A stretch of DNA of 64,000 nt from Sorlinia euscelidii (GTDB taxonomy: Bacteria > Pseudomonadota > Alphaproteobacteria > Acetobacterales > Acetobacteraceae), in the NCBI RefSeq assembly GCF_036452155.1, contig NZ_JAWJZY010000002.1; one strand, 5' to 3'. The notes under the pieces are model-generated. The model saw nothing but the letters and a program-made list of their open reading frames with translations, did not search any database and was not told the origin of the DNA. Positions 27,254 to 36,480 of this stretch are shown piece after piece (within the stretch, counting starts at the first letter, position 1; each line of letters starts with the position of its first letter). The position numbers were made by a program, and so were the translations under genes.

Positions 27254-27383
27254 GATTATTCTGTCCGTTTATTATTAATTGTTGAGAGTATGGCTGACAA
27301 TTCTATCGTGCTGGGAAATGGCCATCATCCGGCGAGCCACCATCATTGATGATTGAACCTCCTCGCACCCCCATCCTGCGGGG

Positions 27384-27429
27384 CGGGGCCGCGTGATGCA
27401 GACCTGTATCGCATCGTGACCCGGCCCCG
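27384..27429. terminator. Long inverted repeat between paralogues 3 and 2
   Basis: CGGGGCC (27384-27390) pairs with GGCCCCG (27423-27429), with further pairing inside the arms (GATGC with GCATC). It lies just past the stop of copy 3 on the minus strand. It probably forms a terminator or mRNA-stabilising hairpin. No clear U run follows. Confidence 0.45.
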
Positions 27430-27458
27430 TTACGTGGTCTCATCCCATCATGCGCCGT

Positions 27459-28835
27459 TCAGGAATGATGTCCGATATACAGCCACCACTCATTATCACC
27501 CGTGATTTGCGGGAAGGCCCCATAAGCGCCATCTTTTCGAAGGATATAAAAGCCGTCCGATGACATATCGAAATAGAGCCATCCTTTTTTACCCTCCCCG
27601 CCATTTTCTTCCTGGAAATGCAGGGTCAGGCGTGAGGAAAGCGCATCATCCTTCTTTGGATAGCGTCCGACATAATGCCAGTAATCATTATCCGATTTAT
27701 CGATGGGGAATTCACCCGCACCTTTCTTTGTCAGCGTAAAATACTCAGTCTCGTCAAAATACGGGTTATGGTAAATGAAGTAATCGCCGATCGCCGTTTC
27801 ATCATCGTTACGCTCGCGCCATTCCCGAAGTCGCTGTTGGCGGGAGAGGAGATCATTCATGATCGGATAGCCCTTGCCGAGAGACTTCCAGTGATCATTA
27901 TCAAGTCCCTCTCTCGGGAAGATGCCATATTCACCATCGTCCAGCGCCTCGTAGATGTATGGCTCATCCTCGGAAAGATCCTTGACAAACAACATGCCTT
28001 TTTTTGCCTGTTTCCCGAAATCACCCCATTGATGAATCCCCATGAAATTATTGCCGAGCAACGTCACAGCATCATCTTTCTCCCAGGAGGCGGAACTGTA
28101 ATCCTTGGGCGTCATATCCGGGAGGCGGATGGTCGCGTCACAGACATCCGGCTTGCCGTAAGACATGCCGTTCGAGTAGGCGAGCGCGCCTACACTACCC
28201 CACATGCCGCGGGTCTGGCCCAAAGTGGCCCGTGTGTGCCGGTGGCTTATGCAATCTTCCGTCGCCTCCGGTATCGCCGGATATTGAAGATAAGCATTAC
28301 TGAAACGCTCAATGCCATCTGTTTTGACGGTTTTGATCTCTCCGAGGAATGAGATTGTCCCGGATGTCAGATCCGCCAACGTAATCTGCCACCAATCGCC
28401 TGAAGCGTCAGATGTTGTGCGTGGACTTTTTTCAACGCGGAAGCGGTAATTATGCCCGACCCGCCAGTCGAAAAATCCTTTCAGCCCGACACATTCATCC
28501 GTGTCATCACAATGGACGGATGGTAGAGCGCCCGATTTCGCCTCAAGCCCTCCCCAAATCCGTACGAGGGCGAATTTCTGGCCATCCTCCCGTGAGAGGC
28601 CGAGATTTCCACCGCGTGCCTCCTTGAAAATAATGTCCTCTCCCCAAAAAGCATTTGATGGGATGTCAAACGACGTCCCGATTTTCGCGCCCGGATCGAC
28701 GTCAATCCGCATGGCGTAATCTTCTGATTGGGGTGTTTCGTCTTTGAGGGTCCAGCCGCCCGACGGAATGATGGCGTGCGCATTGATGGCGCAGCTTGCC
28801 ATCAGCAACAAAGCTGACGTCGCTTTCCTTATCAT
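27459..28835 (-). CDS. Secreted DUF3472-like repeat protein, copy 3
   Basis: The product is 458 residues and the most diverged of the four copies. The signal peptide ends near HAI-IPSGGW. The N-terminal module retains GNLGLSREDGQKFALVRIWGG and DWRVGHNYRFRVEKS. The C-terminal repeats are DEPYIYEALDDGEYGIFPRE, the central GDYFIYHNPYFDETEYF unit, and DGFYILRKDGAYGAFP before the final W-x-YIG. Cysteine pairs in the middle (CDDTDEC and a C near 181) suggest disulfides outside the cell. It is transcribed with its neighbours or from its own promoter in the roughly 160-base gap upstream. Confidence 0.75.
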   Translation of the reverse strand: MIRKATSALLLMASCAINAHAIIPSGGWTLKDETPQSEDYAMRIDVDPGAKIGTSFDIPSNAFWGEDIIFKEARGGNLGLSREDGQKFALVRIWGGLEAKSGALPSVHCDDTDECVGLKGFFDWRVGHNYRFRVEKSPRTTSDASGDWWQITLADLTSGTISFLGEIKTVKTDGIERFSNAYLQYPAIPEATEDCISHRHTRATLGQTRGMWGSVGALAYSNGMSYGKPDVCDATIRLPDMTPKDYSSASWEKDDAVTLLGNNFMGIHQWGDFGKQAKKGMLFVKDLSEDEPYIYEALDDGEYGIFPREGLDNDHWKSLGKGYPIMNDLLSRQQRLREWRERNDDETAIGDYFIYHNPYFDETEYFTLTKKGAGEFPIDKSDNDYWHYVGRYPKKDDALSSRLTLHFQEENGGEGKKGWLYFDMSSDGFYILRKDGAYGAFPQITGDNEWWLYIGHHS

Positions 28836-28907
28836 TGATCAGTTCCGTTTCCAAAATTATTTGACGCGCGTCTCATCATGAAGACGGCTTATCAACTGAA
28901 GGTGAAG

Positions 28908-28961
28908 GGGGCCGCACGCCTCCAGTGACACACGCTATAAAGTGTGCGGGGATGCGGCCCC
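28908..28961. terminator. Long two-stage inverted repeat between paralogues 4 and 3
   Basis: GGGGCCGCA (28908-28916) pairs with TGCGGCCCC (28953-28961), and an inner CACAC/GTGTG stem (about 28929-28945) closes a small loop. The same kind of GC-rich arm recurs after copy 3, so each unit of the array seems to carry its own hairpin. Confidence 0.5.
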
Positions 28962-28993
28962 TCCGTAACTTATGGCGTTACCTGAGACAGTTT

Positions 28994-30379
28994 TTAAACG
29001 GCTTTACCGAGATATTGCCACCACTGATTGTCCTCTGTAGCGGCAGGGAATTCGCCGTACTGACCGTCATTTCGGAGGATGTAATAATCGCCGTGTGACG
29101 CGTCTTTATAGACCCAACCTTTTTTACCAACAGGGTTTTTCGTATCACGTTGATGCTCAGGAACGTGGGACCAGAGCACGTCACTCTTTTTGGCCAGCCG
29201 ACCGACATAATGCCAACCGTCATTGTCTGATTTGTCAGTCGGGTAATACCAGGCGTCCTTGCTCTTGATCTGGAAATACTCCGTATCTCCGTTGTAAGGA
29301 TTATGATAGATAAAGTAATCGCCTATCTTGACGTCGTCATTTTTTCTCTCATTCCATTCACGGATGCGCTGGTCGCGTAGACGGAGGTCATTGATGATGG
29401 GGTAGCCGGCACCGATCGACTTCCAATCCGTATTATCCTGCCCCTCTACCGGGAAAGGCCCGTACTTGCCGTCATGCAAAGCTTCGAAGATATAAGGCTC
29501 CGTCGCCGTGACGTCTTTGACAAACATCATGCCTTTTTTGGCCGTGTTTTCATATTTGCCCCATTGATGGAGGCCCCTGAACTTGTCTCCCAACAACGTC
29601 AGCGTGCCTTGCGTGTCCCATGATGCCGAGCCATAATCAGCCGAGGTCATGCCGGGCAGGATATTTGCCTTCGCGCAATTGTCGGTCTCGCCATAGGCAT
29701 TTCCGTTTGAGGAAGCCAACGCACTGGCTTCACCGTAATTTCCTCTGATCTGTCCCATCGTCACGCGCGCGTGGCGCAGTGTGGCGCAATCAAAGGGGCC
29801 TTGGAAATATTCCAGAAAAACGCCGTTATTGTTGCGCAGACCACCCCATAATGGTGTTTTAAGCTCTCCGAGGATGTCGACTGTGCCTGTCGTCAGATCG
29901 GCAAGCGTGTATTCCCACCAGACGCCCTGTGCGTCGGACGGCGTCCGCGCGCTTTTCTCCATGCGGAGGCGATAATTATGGCCGACCTTCCAGTCATACG
30001 GTCCGTTGATGCTGACGCAGGCGCCGAACTCATTACATTTCACAACAGGAATGGCGCCGGCTTTTGCGTCAAGCCCGCCCCAGATGGACGCGATAGCGCG
30101 CTTGACGCCGTCGCCGCGCATCAGGCCAAGGTAGCCGGTTCGGCTTTTATACCATTCTTCCGGCTCGTTGAATCTGACCATCTGTGCCCAATAGACGGAT
30201 GAGGGCGCCATGCCGGGAAGATTATATTTTTCTCCAGGGTCGACATCAATGCGCAGTGAGTAATCTTTTGCGGTGATATTCGTTTCTTTAAGTGTCCATC
30301 CACCGGAGGGTGTCGTGGCGTGCGCATTAATCGCACAGCTTGCCATCAGCAGCATTGCTGACGTTGCTTTTCTTAACAT
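28994..30379 (-). CDS. Secreted DUF3472-like repeat protein, copy 4 (promoter-proximal)
   Basis: The product is about 461 residues. The ATG at 30379 is preferred over the in-frame TTG at 30382. The signal peptide ends near INAHA. The N-terminal module has TGYLGLMRGDGVKRAIASIWGG and DWKVGHNYRLRMEKSART, then a stretch with RHARVTMGQIRGNYG that is almost unchanged among the copies. The three C-terminal repeats end in W-KSIG, W-HYVG and W-QYLG. Copy 4 and copy 1 are the most alike in the middle region (for example LHQWGKYENTAKK), which suggests a recent duplication or gene conversion. Function unknown; exported. Confidence 0.77.
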   Translation of the reverse strand: MLRKATSAMLLMASCAINAHATTPSGGWTLKETNITAKDYSLRIDVDPGEKYNLPGMAPSSVYWAQMVRFNEPEEWYKSRTGYLGLMRGDGVKRAIASIWGGLDAKAGAIPVVKCNEFGACVSINGPYDWKVGHNYRLRMEKSARTPSDAQGVWWEYTLADLTTGTVDILGELKTPLWGGLRNNNGVFLEYFQGPFDCATLRHARVTMGQIRGNYGEASALASSNGNAYGETDNCAKANILPGMTSADYGSASWDTQGTLTLLGDKFRGLHQWGKYENTAKKGMMFVKDVTATEPYIFEALHDGKYGPFPVEGQDNTDWKSIGAGYPIINDLRLRDQRIREWNERKNDDVKIGDYFIYHNPYNGDTEYFQIKSKDAWYYPTDKSDNDGWHYVGRLAKKSDVLWSHVPEHQRDTKNPVGKKGWVYKDASHGDYYILRNDGQYGEFPAATEDNQWWQYLGKAV

Positions 30380-30649
30380 CAATCACATCCGTCTTATTTT
30401 TTTTGTTGCGTGAGGCGCGCATTATAAAGTGCGCGGGAATAGCTTGCCCGGATTTAGTTGGAAAAATTATTTTAAACGTCTCGTGCGCGCCCCGATTTTC
30501 CAACCTTTTCAAGGTTGTTGCGCGCGCTTGCATGTCCCGCATTCAGGGCGCGCCCCATGAGCAGGGTGTCGTCCTTCAGGGCAGGGTGGCCTGGAATTCT
30601 GTGCAGGCGCATTATCAGGTCGTGCCCATTTCTGGAGACAAAATCTGTC

Positions 30650-31495
30650 TCAGCGTGCTGCCGGATGGGTCGGCCATATTGCATGGAAATGATGCAGGGG
30701 GCCGTGTCCCTGGCCCACTGAAAGCGCCTTGGCCGCACTTAGTGCGCCATCAAGATAGGTTTTCGCGCAGCGAATGGCGCGGATCAGATCGTGATGCGGC
30801 AGCAGCGCCGCGATGGCTGCAGAGAGCGTGCAACCAGTGCCATGATCACATTGCGTGACGATCCGTGGAGAGGTGAAGGCAATCGGTTCATCCTCGGCGC
30901 GCGCCATGTCGCTTAGCCAATCCGTGCTGACGGCGGGATCATGGCTGTGACCACCTTTAAGCAGCGTGGCGCGCGCGCCGAGCTTTGAGAACTCGTGCAA
31001 TTGCGCCCGAATATCATCATCAGATTGTGCTTCCAAAGCGCCAAGCAGGGCGGCAGCTTCCGGCAGGTTGGGTGTCACAAGCGTCACGGCGGGGAGTAAT
31101 TGCGTCTTGAGTGCGCTGATCGCGTTCGGGTCAAGCAGATGGTCACCGCTTTTCGCCATCATGACGGGGTCAAGGACAATGTAAGCGGGTCGATAATGGC
31201 GCAGGCGTGAGGCGACGGCCGCAATAATGCCCTCATTATGCAACATGCCGATTTTGACAGCATCCACACGCACATCATCGAACACAGCGTCAATCTGAGC
31301 GGCGACACAGTCCGGCGTCATCGGGGTGACAGCTCTTACGCCGCGCGTATTTTGTGCCACCACGGCGGTGATGACGGACATGCCATACGCACCGAGCGCC
31401 GAGAACGTTTTGAGATCCGCCTGAATACCCGCCCCGCCGGTGGGGTCCGTGCCTGCGATGGTCAGGAGGTTCGGTATGAGCGTGTGTGGTACCAA
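30650..31495 (-). CDS. thiD: Hydroxymethylpyrimidine (phospho)kinase ThiD
   Basis: ThiD phosphorylates HMP and HMP-phosphate to HMP-pyrophosphate, the substrate ThiE joins to the thiazole. The product is 281 residues in the ribokinase fold. LTIAGTDPTGGAGIQADLKTFSALG is the substrate motif (10-34), DPVMMAKSGDHLL the middle, VTPNLPEAAALLG the hinge, and HGTGCTLSAAIAA the ATP/anion-hole motif. The start is TTG at 31495 with a GAGAGGAAAG ribosome site. It is separated from thiC and thiE by the four secreted-protein genes. The C-terminal tail (GQGHGPLHHFH) is typical. Confidence 0.93.
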   Translation of the reverse strand: MVPHTLIPNLLTIAGTDPTGGAGIQADLKTFSALGAYGMSVITAVVAQNTRGVRAVTPMTPDCVAAQIDAVFDDVRVDAVKIGMLHNEGIIAAVASRLRHYRPAYIVLDPVMMAKSGDHLLDPNAISALKTQLLPAVTLVTPNLPEAAALLGALEAQSDDDIRAQLHEFSKLGARATLLKGGHSHDPAVSTDWLSDMARAEDEPIAFTSPRIVTQCDHGTGCTLSAAIAALLPHHDLIRAIRCAKTYLDGALSAAKALSVGQGHGPLHHFHAIWPTHPAAR

Positions 31496-31783
31496 ATCTT
31501 TCCTCTCTTTCTTTCCCCACGCGAGACCCGGCGTGCAACGCCTGGTTTAACCGCGCGCAGTTTTGACCGAGAGCGGTCCGGCGTCACGTCATCGCCGTGA
31601 CGTCATCGCTCATAGCCTTCATGGCGGCAAAGAATTGCTGAGGCAATGTCAATTTCAGGCAGAGATCGCGGGTGAAATCTTATTCCTGTCCTGACGCGTC
31701 AAGGGGGTAGGGGAAAAATTTTCCGATTTCGGCCGCGTCTTCTTCTTTTTCTCTCAGATCCGATTTCTGGAAGGGGTCATGAT

Positions 31784-32278
31784 TTAGGCGCCGACAGTCA
31801 TTGAACTGCCAAAAGCATGGTCGTGGTGAAAGGCGGCGGCCTGACGCACAATTTCAACGACATTCGCATTGAGGTTCAGACCCGGATTAGCGAGATCTTC
31901 CAGGCGAAACCAGCGCGCTTCATGAGCATCATCGCCGCCACCGGGCTGCCCATCAATCCAGGCGCAAAGTACGGCGATAAAAATAATATGCCGACTGGGA
32001 TTTCCCGCATCGTCGGTCTCGATGATTTCATGCGCTGAAAAAGCGTGGCGTGGCCGGGTCGTCAGGCCTGATTCTTCCGACATTTCCCGCTGCGCCGCGT
32101 CGAGTATCGTCTCCCCCCAATTGACTTCCCCACCGGGAAGGCCCCATCTTGCGGCCTCTGACGCGTTATTGCGCCGGACGAGAAGCACGCTGTCATCCCG
32201 CAGGGTGACGGCGAGGGTGGCGATGGTTGGGCGCGGATGAGCGCGCTTTTCCGAAGGATGACAATCTGAGCGAGACAT
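31784..32278 (-). CDS. NUDIX hydrolase (ADP-ribose pyrophosphatase-like)
   Basis: The product is about 164 residues from the ATG at 32278 (upstream ATGs at 32377 and 32398 are in frame and possible). The NUDIX box GEVNWGETILDAAQREMSEESGL is complete and gives the Mg2+-binding glutamates. It is preceded by TIATLAVTLRDDSVLLVRRNN and LPGG, and HIIFIAVLCAW follows. This arrangement fits NUDIX enzymes acting on ADP-ribose or related nucleotides, but the substrate is not determined. It lies on its own between thiD and a divergent outer-membrane gene. Confidence 0.85.
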   Translation of the reverse strand: MSRSDCHPSEKRAHPRPTIATLAVTLRDDSVLLVRRNNASEAARWGLPGGEVNWGETILDAAQREMSEESGLTTRPRHAFSAHEIIETDDAGNPSRHIIFIAVLCAWIDGQPGGGDDAHEARWFRLEDLANPGLNLNANVVEIVRQAAAFHHDHAFGSSMTVGA

Positions 32279-32446
32279 CGGTCCGATACCTGTCTTTCCT
32301 GGATCAAGATGGGCGAAATATGTTTGGGTCGGCGTGCCCTGTTCCAAAATATGAGATATTTGAGTTGCCTGAGCCATTCTAACCCGTTTCCACAACATTC
32401 CGTACAGATTTTTTAGCGAAACATGCGCTTTTATGATTAATCGCAC

Positions 32447-32762
32447 GGAGCAGACTATAACTTTTCCACCGCGCCGGGCGCAGTGTAACGCCCCGTTTAC
32501 AGTTTCCGCCGGATTTTGGTCATGGAAAGATCGCCACGATATGACGCGGTATGAAGAGGAAACGCCAAGGGCGCGATCATGTCGGATTCATCCCATCTGT
32601 ACTTTAATCTCACATTTATATTTGTATCGAAATTGCAACAGTTCCCGCGTCATGAACCACTATGCCAGAAAAACGGGGTTACGGGCTTGATGCACCTCAA
32701 AGTTTAACATTAACAATGTCAAATCTGTTAACCTGAAATTGCGTTGCCTCCCCCTTTGGTGA
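32447..32762. other. Divergent intergenic region
   Basis: About 315 bases between the NUDIX gene (minus) and the outer-membrane protein gene (plus), AT-rich toward the right end (about 32590-32740). It probably holds divergent promoters. I see no ORF, riboswitch or clear operator. Confidence 0.35.
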
Positions 32763-33773
32763 ATGAAAAAACCGATGATGAGAGATTTTCGTCTGATGAA
32801 ATCCCTGCAAATTGCCCTGCTCGCTGTTCTCGTCATGCTGCTCGACATACCTCTTGCCAAAGCGGAAGGCGGTTTACCCTCCCATCATTATGAGCAATGG
32901 TATACGGGTTCACTCGTCTCACCGTCAGGTGCCCAGCCGAAAGCCGGCATTCTGGGGATCGAGCCCTATATGACCTATACGGAGCCAGCGGGATTTTTCC
33001 GTGCCGATGGGGTGCGTCTCCCGCTGCCGGCCCATCAGCGCACCGTCACCAGCAGCACGATGTTCAAATATGGGGTGACGGACCGTCTCAGCCTTCAGAC
33101 ATTTCCCGCCATGTCCTACGGTTGGAAGGATCACGGCCCGACCTCAAGCGGCATCAAATTCAATGATCTTCCGCTGGATGCCATTCTGACGGTCGTCAAA
33201 CCCCACCCGGAGCATTACGTGCCGACAGTCGCTGTCTTTGCCGGCGTGTTGGCTCCGACCGGGGACTATTCACATCTTGGACGCGCAACGGATGGCGTCG
33301 GGGGCGGGGCCTGGGTGTTCCGTACCGCGATTGTGCAGCAATCGACGTTCATTTTCCCGAATGGTCATAATTTCCGCGTGCGCGCCTGGGGGAATTTCCG
33401 ACGGGCGATCAGTTCAGCGCGGCTCGTTGATATCACCTCATACGGGACGGAGAGGGGATTTCGCGGCTGGGGCCGCCCGGGCATTAACGGACAGGCAGGC
33501 TTCTCGCTTGAATATGGTCTCAGCCAACGCTGGGTCATCGCGATGGATTTCGCACGTGACTGGGCGAATGGTGCCCGCGTGCGCGGTGTCGATGGCAATG
33601 GTAGGACCGTCAACACAAAAGGGGCCTCCTCATCTGATTGGCAGGTCGCGCCGGCGATGGAATTCAGCTGGTCGCCGCGCTTCGGCATTATTGCCGGCTG
33701 CGCCATTTATGTCGCTGGCCATAATACCAATATGAATGTCGCCCCACAATTTGCGGTCAATACCGTTTTCTAG
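32763..33773 (+). CDS. Outer-membrane beta-barrel protein (MetA/phenol-degradation transporter-like)
   Basis: The product is 336 residues. A signal peptide spans about residues 1-34 (cleavage near AKA-EGG). The mature chain is rich in alternating aromatic/Gly strands and ends in phenylalanine (NTVF), the signal for outer-membrane insertion. The run TVTSSTMFKYGVTDRLSLQTFPAMSYG and APTGDYS resemble the MetA family of outer-membrane proteins. Its substrate is unknown. It is a single-gene unit. Confidence 0.7.
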   Translation: MKKPMMRDFRLMKSLQIALLAVLVMLLDIPLAKAEGGLPSHHYEQWYTGSLVSPSGAQPKAGILGIEPYMTYTEPAGFFRADGVRLPLPAHQRTVTSSTMFKYGVTDRLSLQTFPAMSYGWKDHGPTSSGIKFNDLPLDAILTVVKPHPEHYVPTVAVFAGVLAPTGDYSHLGRATDGVGGGAWVFRTAIVQQSTFIFPNGHNFRVRAWGNFRRAISSARLVDITSYGTERGFRGWGRPGINGQAGFSLEYGLSQRWVIAMDFARDWANGARVRGVDGNGRTVNTKGASSSDWQVAPAMEFSWSPRFGIIAGCAIYVAGHNTNMNVAPQFAVNTVF

Positions 33774-33834
33774 GCGGTGATGCGGCGCATCTGGGCGCGT
33801 TAACGGAAGAAGACCCGCCTCATTTTCATCAAAA

Positions 33835-33853
33835 CCCGGGCGTGACGCCCGGG
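33835..33853 (-). terminator. Intrinsic terminator of the XRE gene
   Basis: A perfect 8-bp stem CCCGGGCG/CGCCCGGG with a TGA loop. On the minus strand it is followed by TTTTGATG, a short U run. It lies directly after the stop of the minus-strand XRE gene at 33869 and can also limit read-through from the plus-strand barrel gene. Confidence 0.65.
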
Positions 33854-33868
33854 CCGACAATGTCATCA

Positions 33869-34123
33869 TCAGCCACCCCTCCCATGCCCACATGGTTCGA
33901 GAAGCTTATATAGTGGCAGGCCGAGGGCCGCCGCCACCTTCCCGGCATTATCGAGACTGATCGTGATTTTCCCTCTCTCGACATTTGAAATAAATGGCTG
34001 ACCAAGTCCGGTCCTCTCACAAATCTGCTTCTGTGTAATGGCACGTGCATCTCTCTCCGCACGCAATCTTCGGGCAAAAATCTGCCGCACGTTTTCTTGT
34101 GGTATGTCTCTCGATTGTAGCAA
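33869..34123 (-). CDS. Small XRE-family HTH regulator
   Basis: The product is 84 residues and is almost entirely one HTH domain (RQIFARRLRAERDARAITQKQICERTGLGQPFISNVERGKITISLDNAGKVAAALG in two consecutive runs). The TTG at 34123 is the only reasonable start. Such single-domain regulators are common in prophages and toxin-antitoxin or restriction loci, but it is not adjacent to any. The target is unknown. Confidence 0.75.
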   Translation of the reverse strand: MLQSRDIPQENVRQIFARRLRAERDARAITQKQICERTGLGQPFISNVERGKITISLDNAGKVAAALGLPLYKLLEPCGHGRGG

Positions 34124-34375
34124 ATGATTATTCCTTCCTACAATTTCTCAAAGATATACTGATCCGACGCCGAAGAAAACGGACGATTTCAGCCGCGCCA
34201 CATGAAAGTGAAAGATGGGGATTTGACGGTGATCGTCGATTTTGCCGCCGGGGCCGCAGCCAGCCGGGCCGGGAATCGCTATGGCGCCGTGTGATGGTAA
34301 AATCATGTTGAGACGGCGCGACTCGCTGTCCCGTCTCCATGTGGTAAAAATTTCCGGTTGGGGGATTGGCCTGTC

Positions 34376-35140
34376 GTGACGATGATTATTCCGCCCGCGC
34401 ATTTCGCTGCACTCCAGGAAGGTAAAGCTGAAACGCGTCATCTCGCAGATATGCTGGCGATCGATATGGCGCGCCTTCTCCAACGCCTTGGCCTCCCTCC
34501 AACCGACATTGCCGCGTTGGATCTCCAGAATCAGGGATTTGTGTCGCGCATGCGGCGTGCCGGGACGCTGATCGGGTCGCGTTATTCAGAGGCGGAGATC
34601 CGCGCCCTGCAATCCCACGCCAGTGACACAGTCCGCGGCTTTGCGGCTTATGCGACGGTCGAAGCGCTCAGTAGAGAAGCGCCGCAGACTGCCGGCGGAT
34701 TTTGTCGCGCCATCCGGCCTTTCGCGGCTGACCGGCATTTCGGTGTGCGGGAATGGGCGTGGATGGCCGTTCGCCCCGCGCTCGCCGCGCGCCTTGCGGA
34801 GGCAATCGACACGCTCACCCCCTGGGTGCGTGACCCGGACCCGAATATAAGGCGTTTCGCCGTTGAAGTTCTGCGGCCGCGCGGTGTCTGGACCCGGCAT
34901 ATTCCCGCTTTGCGGCGTGACCCGTCACCGATCCTGCCCTTACTGAACCCTTTACAGACTGAGACACATAAATATGTCCAGGATTCGGTCGCGAACTGGC
35001 TCAATGACGCGGGGAAGGACAATCCGGCGTTTGTCATCGCCCTCTGCCAGTCATGGCGCATCGCACAGCCTGATCACCCTGGCACGCGGCGTATCTGTCG
35101 CCGGGCGCAACGTCGATTGGCCCCCCCGCCTGATGCCTGA
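34376..35140 (+). CDS. DNA alkylation repair protein, AlkC/AlkD-type HEAT repeats
   Basis: The product is about 254 residues of HEAT-like helices. The segments FGVREWAWMAVRPAL, DPNIRRFAVEVLRPRGVW and YVQDSVANWLNDAGKDNP are hallmarks of the AlkC/AlkD superfamily of alkylpurine DNA glycosylases. These remove N3- and N7-alkylated purines without flipping the base. The start is GTG 34376 or ATG 34382. It is transcribed divergently from the XRE gene. Confidence 0.75.
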   Translation: MTMIIPPAHFAALQEGKAETRHLADMLAIDMARLLQRLGLPPTDIAALDLQNQGFVSRMRRAGTLIGSRYSEAEIRALQSHASDTVRGFAAYATVEALSREAPQTAGGFCRAIRPFAADRHFGVREWAWMAVRPALAARLAEAIDTLTPWVRDPDPNIRRFAVEVLRPRGVWTRHIPALRRDPSPILPLLNPLQTETHKYVQDSVANWLNDAGKDNPAFVIALCQSWRIAQPDHPGTRRICRRAQRRLAPPPDA

Positions 35141-35466
35141 AAACCGCGGCAATTGGGGGGACAGATTTTAACAATACATAAACATATTTTTATTTTCAGC
35201 TTCCCAAACCGGTCAAAATGCGGCATGTGTCACGGTGGAAAAACACGCGGTCGGCGCCCGACCTTTCGTGATCAAAGTGCAGATCTGAGCGGACATCGCG
35301 CCCTGGAAGTTTCAGGACGCGCCCTCAGGAAGCGTTTCGCTACGGTCCTTTCGGACCGTGAGACGGGCGCGTGCCCTTCATATGGATGGGGCAGGATGTC
35401 CCGCATGGCGACCCGATCCAGCATCCCCGTCTTGGCGTCGACCTGTATGGATAAAGGATAGGTAAA
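35141..35466. other. Intergenic region before the MDR oxidoreductase
   Basis: About 325 bases with no credible gene. A TACATAAACATATTTTTATTTTC stretch (about 35174-35196, AT-rich) could be part of a promoter. Nothing else stands out. Confidence 0.3.
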
Positions 35467-36480
35467 ATGACAGAACATAAAGTCCCTGCGCAATATCGCG
35501 CCTGGTGCTGGGTTGAAGGGACGTCGGCGCTCGCGTTGGAAATGCGGCACGTATCCCGACCCCAACTTGCAGATGATGAAGTCCTCGTGCGCAATTACGT
35601 GGCCGGGCTGAACCCGGTTGACTGGAAGGCCCTTGGCGAGCGCATTGCGCCCATGAAGCCCGGCCACATTCCCGGTGTCGATGGCGCCGGAATCGTCGTG
35701 GAAGTCGGTGCGAAACTTGATCCGGCCTGGGTCGGGCGTCGCGTTGCCTATCATCAAAATCTTATTCGCCCCGGCAGCTTTGCTGAATACACGCCTATCC
35801 AGGGACGTGCATTGATGGTGATGCCGGATGCGTTGGATTTTGGCACGGCGGCCAGTATGCCATGCCCGGCTCTCACCGCGTGGCAGGCCCTCTCCAAGTT
35901 GCCCGTCCGCGTCGGCGCGAAGCTTCTGGTTTCGGGCGCCGGGGGTGCAGTCGGGAATTATCTCGTTCAACTTGCCGCTGATCGCGGTTTTGCCGTCACC
36001 GTCATGTGCCATGAACGTCATTGGGAGCGCCTGCGCACCCTTGGCGCGCAACATTGCCTTCCCGGCACCGCCGTATCAGATGATCATTTCGCGTCGGAAC
36101 TGAGAAATCAGTATCACGCCGTCATCGATACGGTCGGTGCGGATTATGCCGTCAATCTCGCCCCGGCCATGAAGGCGAACGGACATATTGTCTGCATCCT
36201 TGGCCGACTGGATACATGGCCGGACCCGATTTTCACGCGTGCAACGTCGATGCATGAAGTGACGATCAACGGCCTTCATACGTTTGGCGATGACGCGGAT
36301 TGGCATGATCTCACGAAAGCGGGGGAGCGCCTGCTGGCATGTCTGGCGGCGCAGTCTCTCCATCCTGAAGAAATGGTGACGCGCCGTTTTGATGACTTGC
36401 CGAAATTTCTGAACGATCTTGAGCATCGTCAATTTACGGGTAAGGCATTGGTCAATATGCCGGTCACAGACAGTATCTGA
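35467..36480 (+). CDS. MDR-superfamily zinc-independent alcohol dehydrogenase / quinone oxidoreductase
   Basis: The product is 337 residues. A GroES-like N-terminal domain carries NYVAGLNPVDWKALGERI, then GHIPGVDGAGIVVEVG. A Rossmann domain follows with LLVSGAGGAVGNYLVQLAADRGFAVTV, whose GAGGAVG glycines bind NAD(P)H. The structural zinc cysteines of classical alcohol dehydrogenases are absent. The family reduces quinones or enals with NADPH. Nothing nearby points to a specific substrate. Confidence 0.83.
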   Translation: MTEHKVPAQYRAWCWVEGTSALALEMRHVSRPQLADDEVLVRNYVAGLNPVDWKALGERIAPMKPGHIPGVDGAGIVVEVGAKLDPAWVGRRVAYHQNLIRPGSFAEYTPIQGRALMVMPDALDFGTAASMPCPALTAWQALSKLPVRVGAKLLVSGAGGAVGNYLVQLAADRGFAVTVMCHERHWERLRTLGAQHCLPGTAVSDDHFASELRNQYHAVIDTVGADYAVNLAPAMKANGHIVCILGRLDTWPDPIFTRATSMHEVTINGLHTFGDDADWHDLTKAGERLLACLAAQSLHPEEMVTRRFDDLPKFLNDLEHRQFTGKALVNMPVTDSI

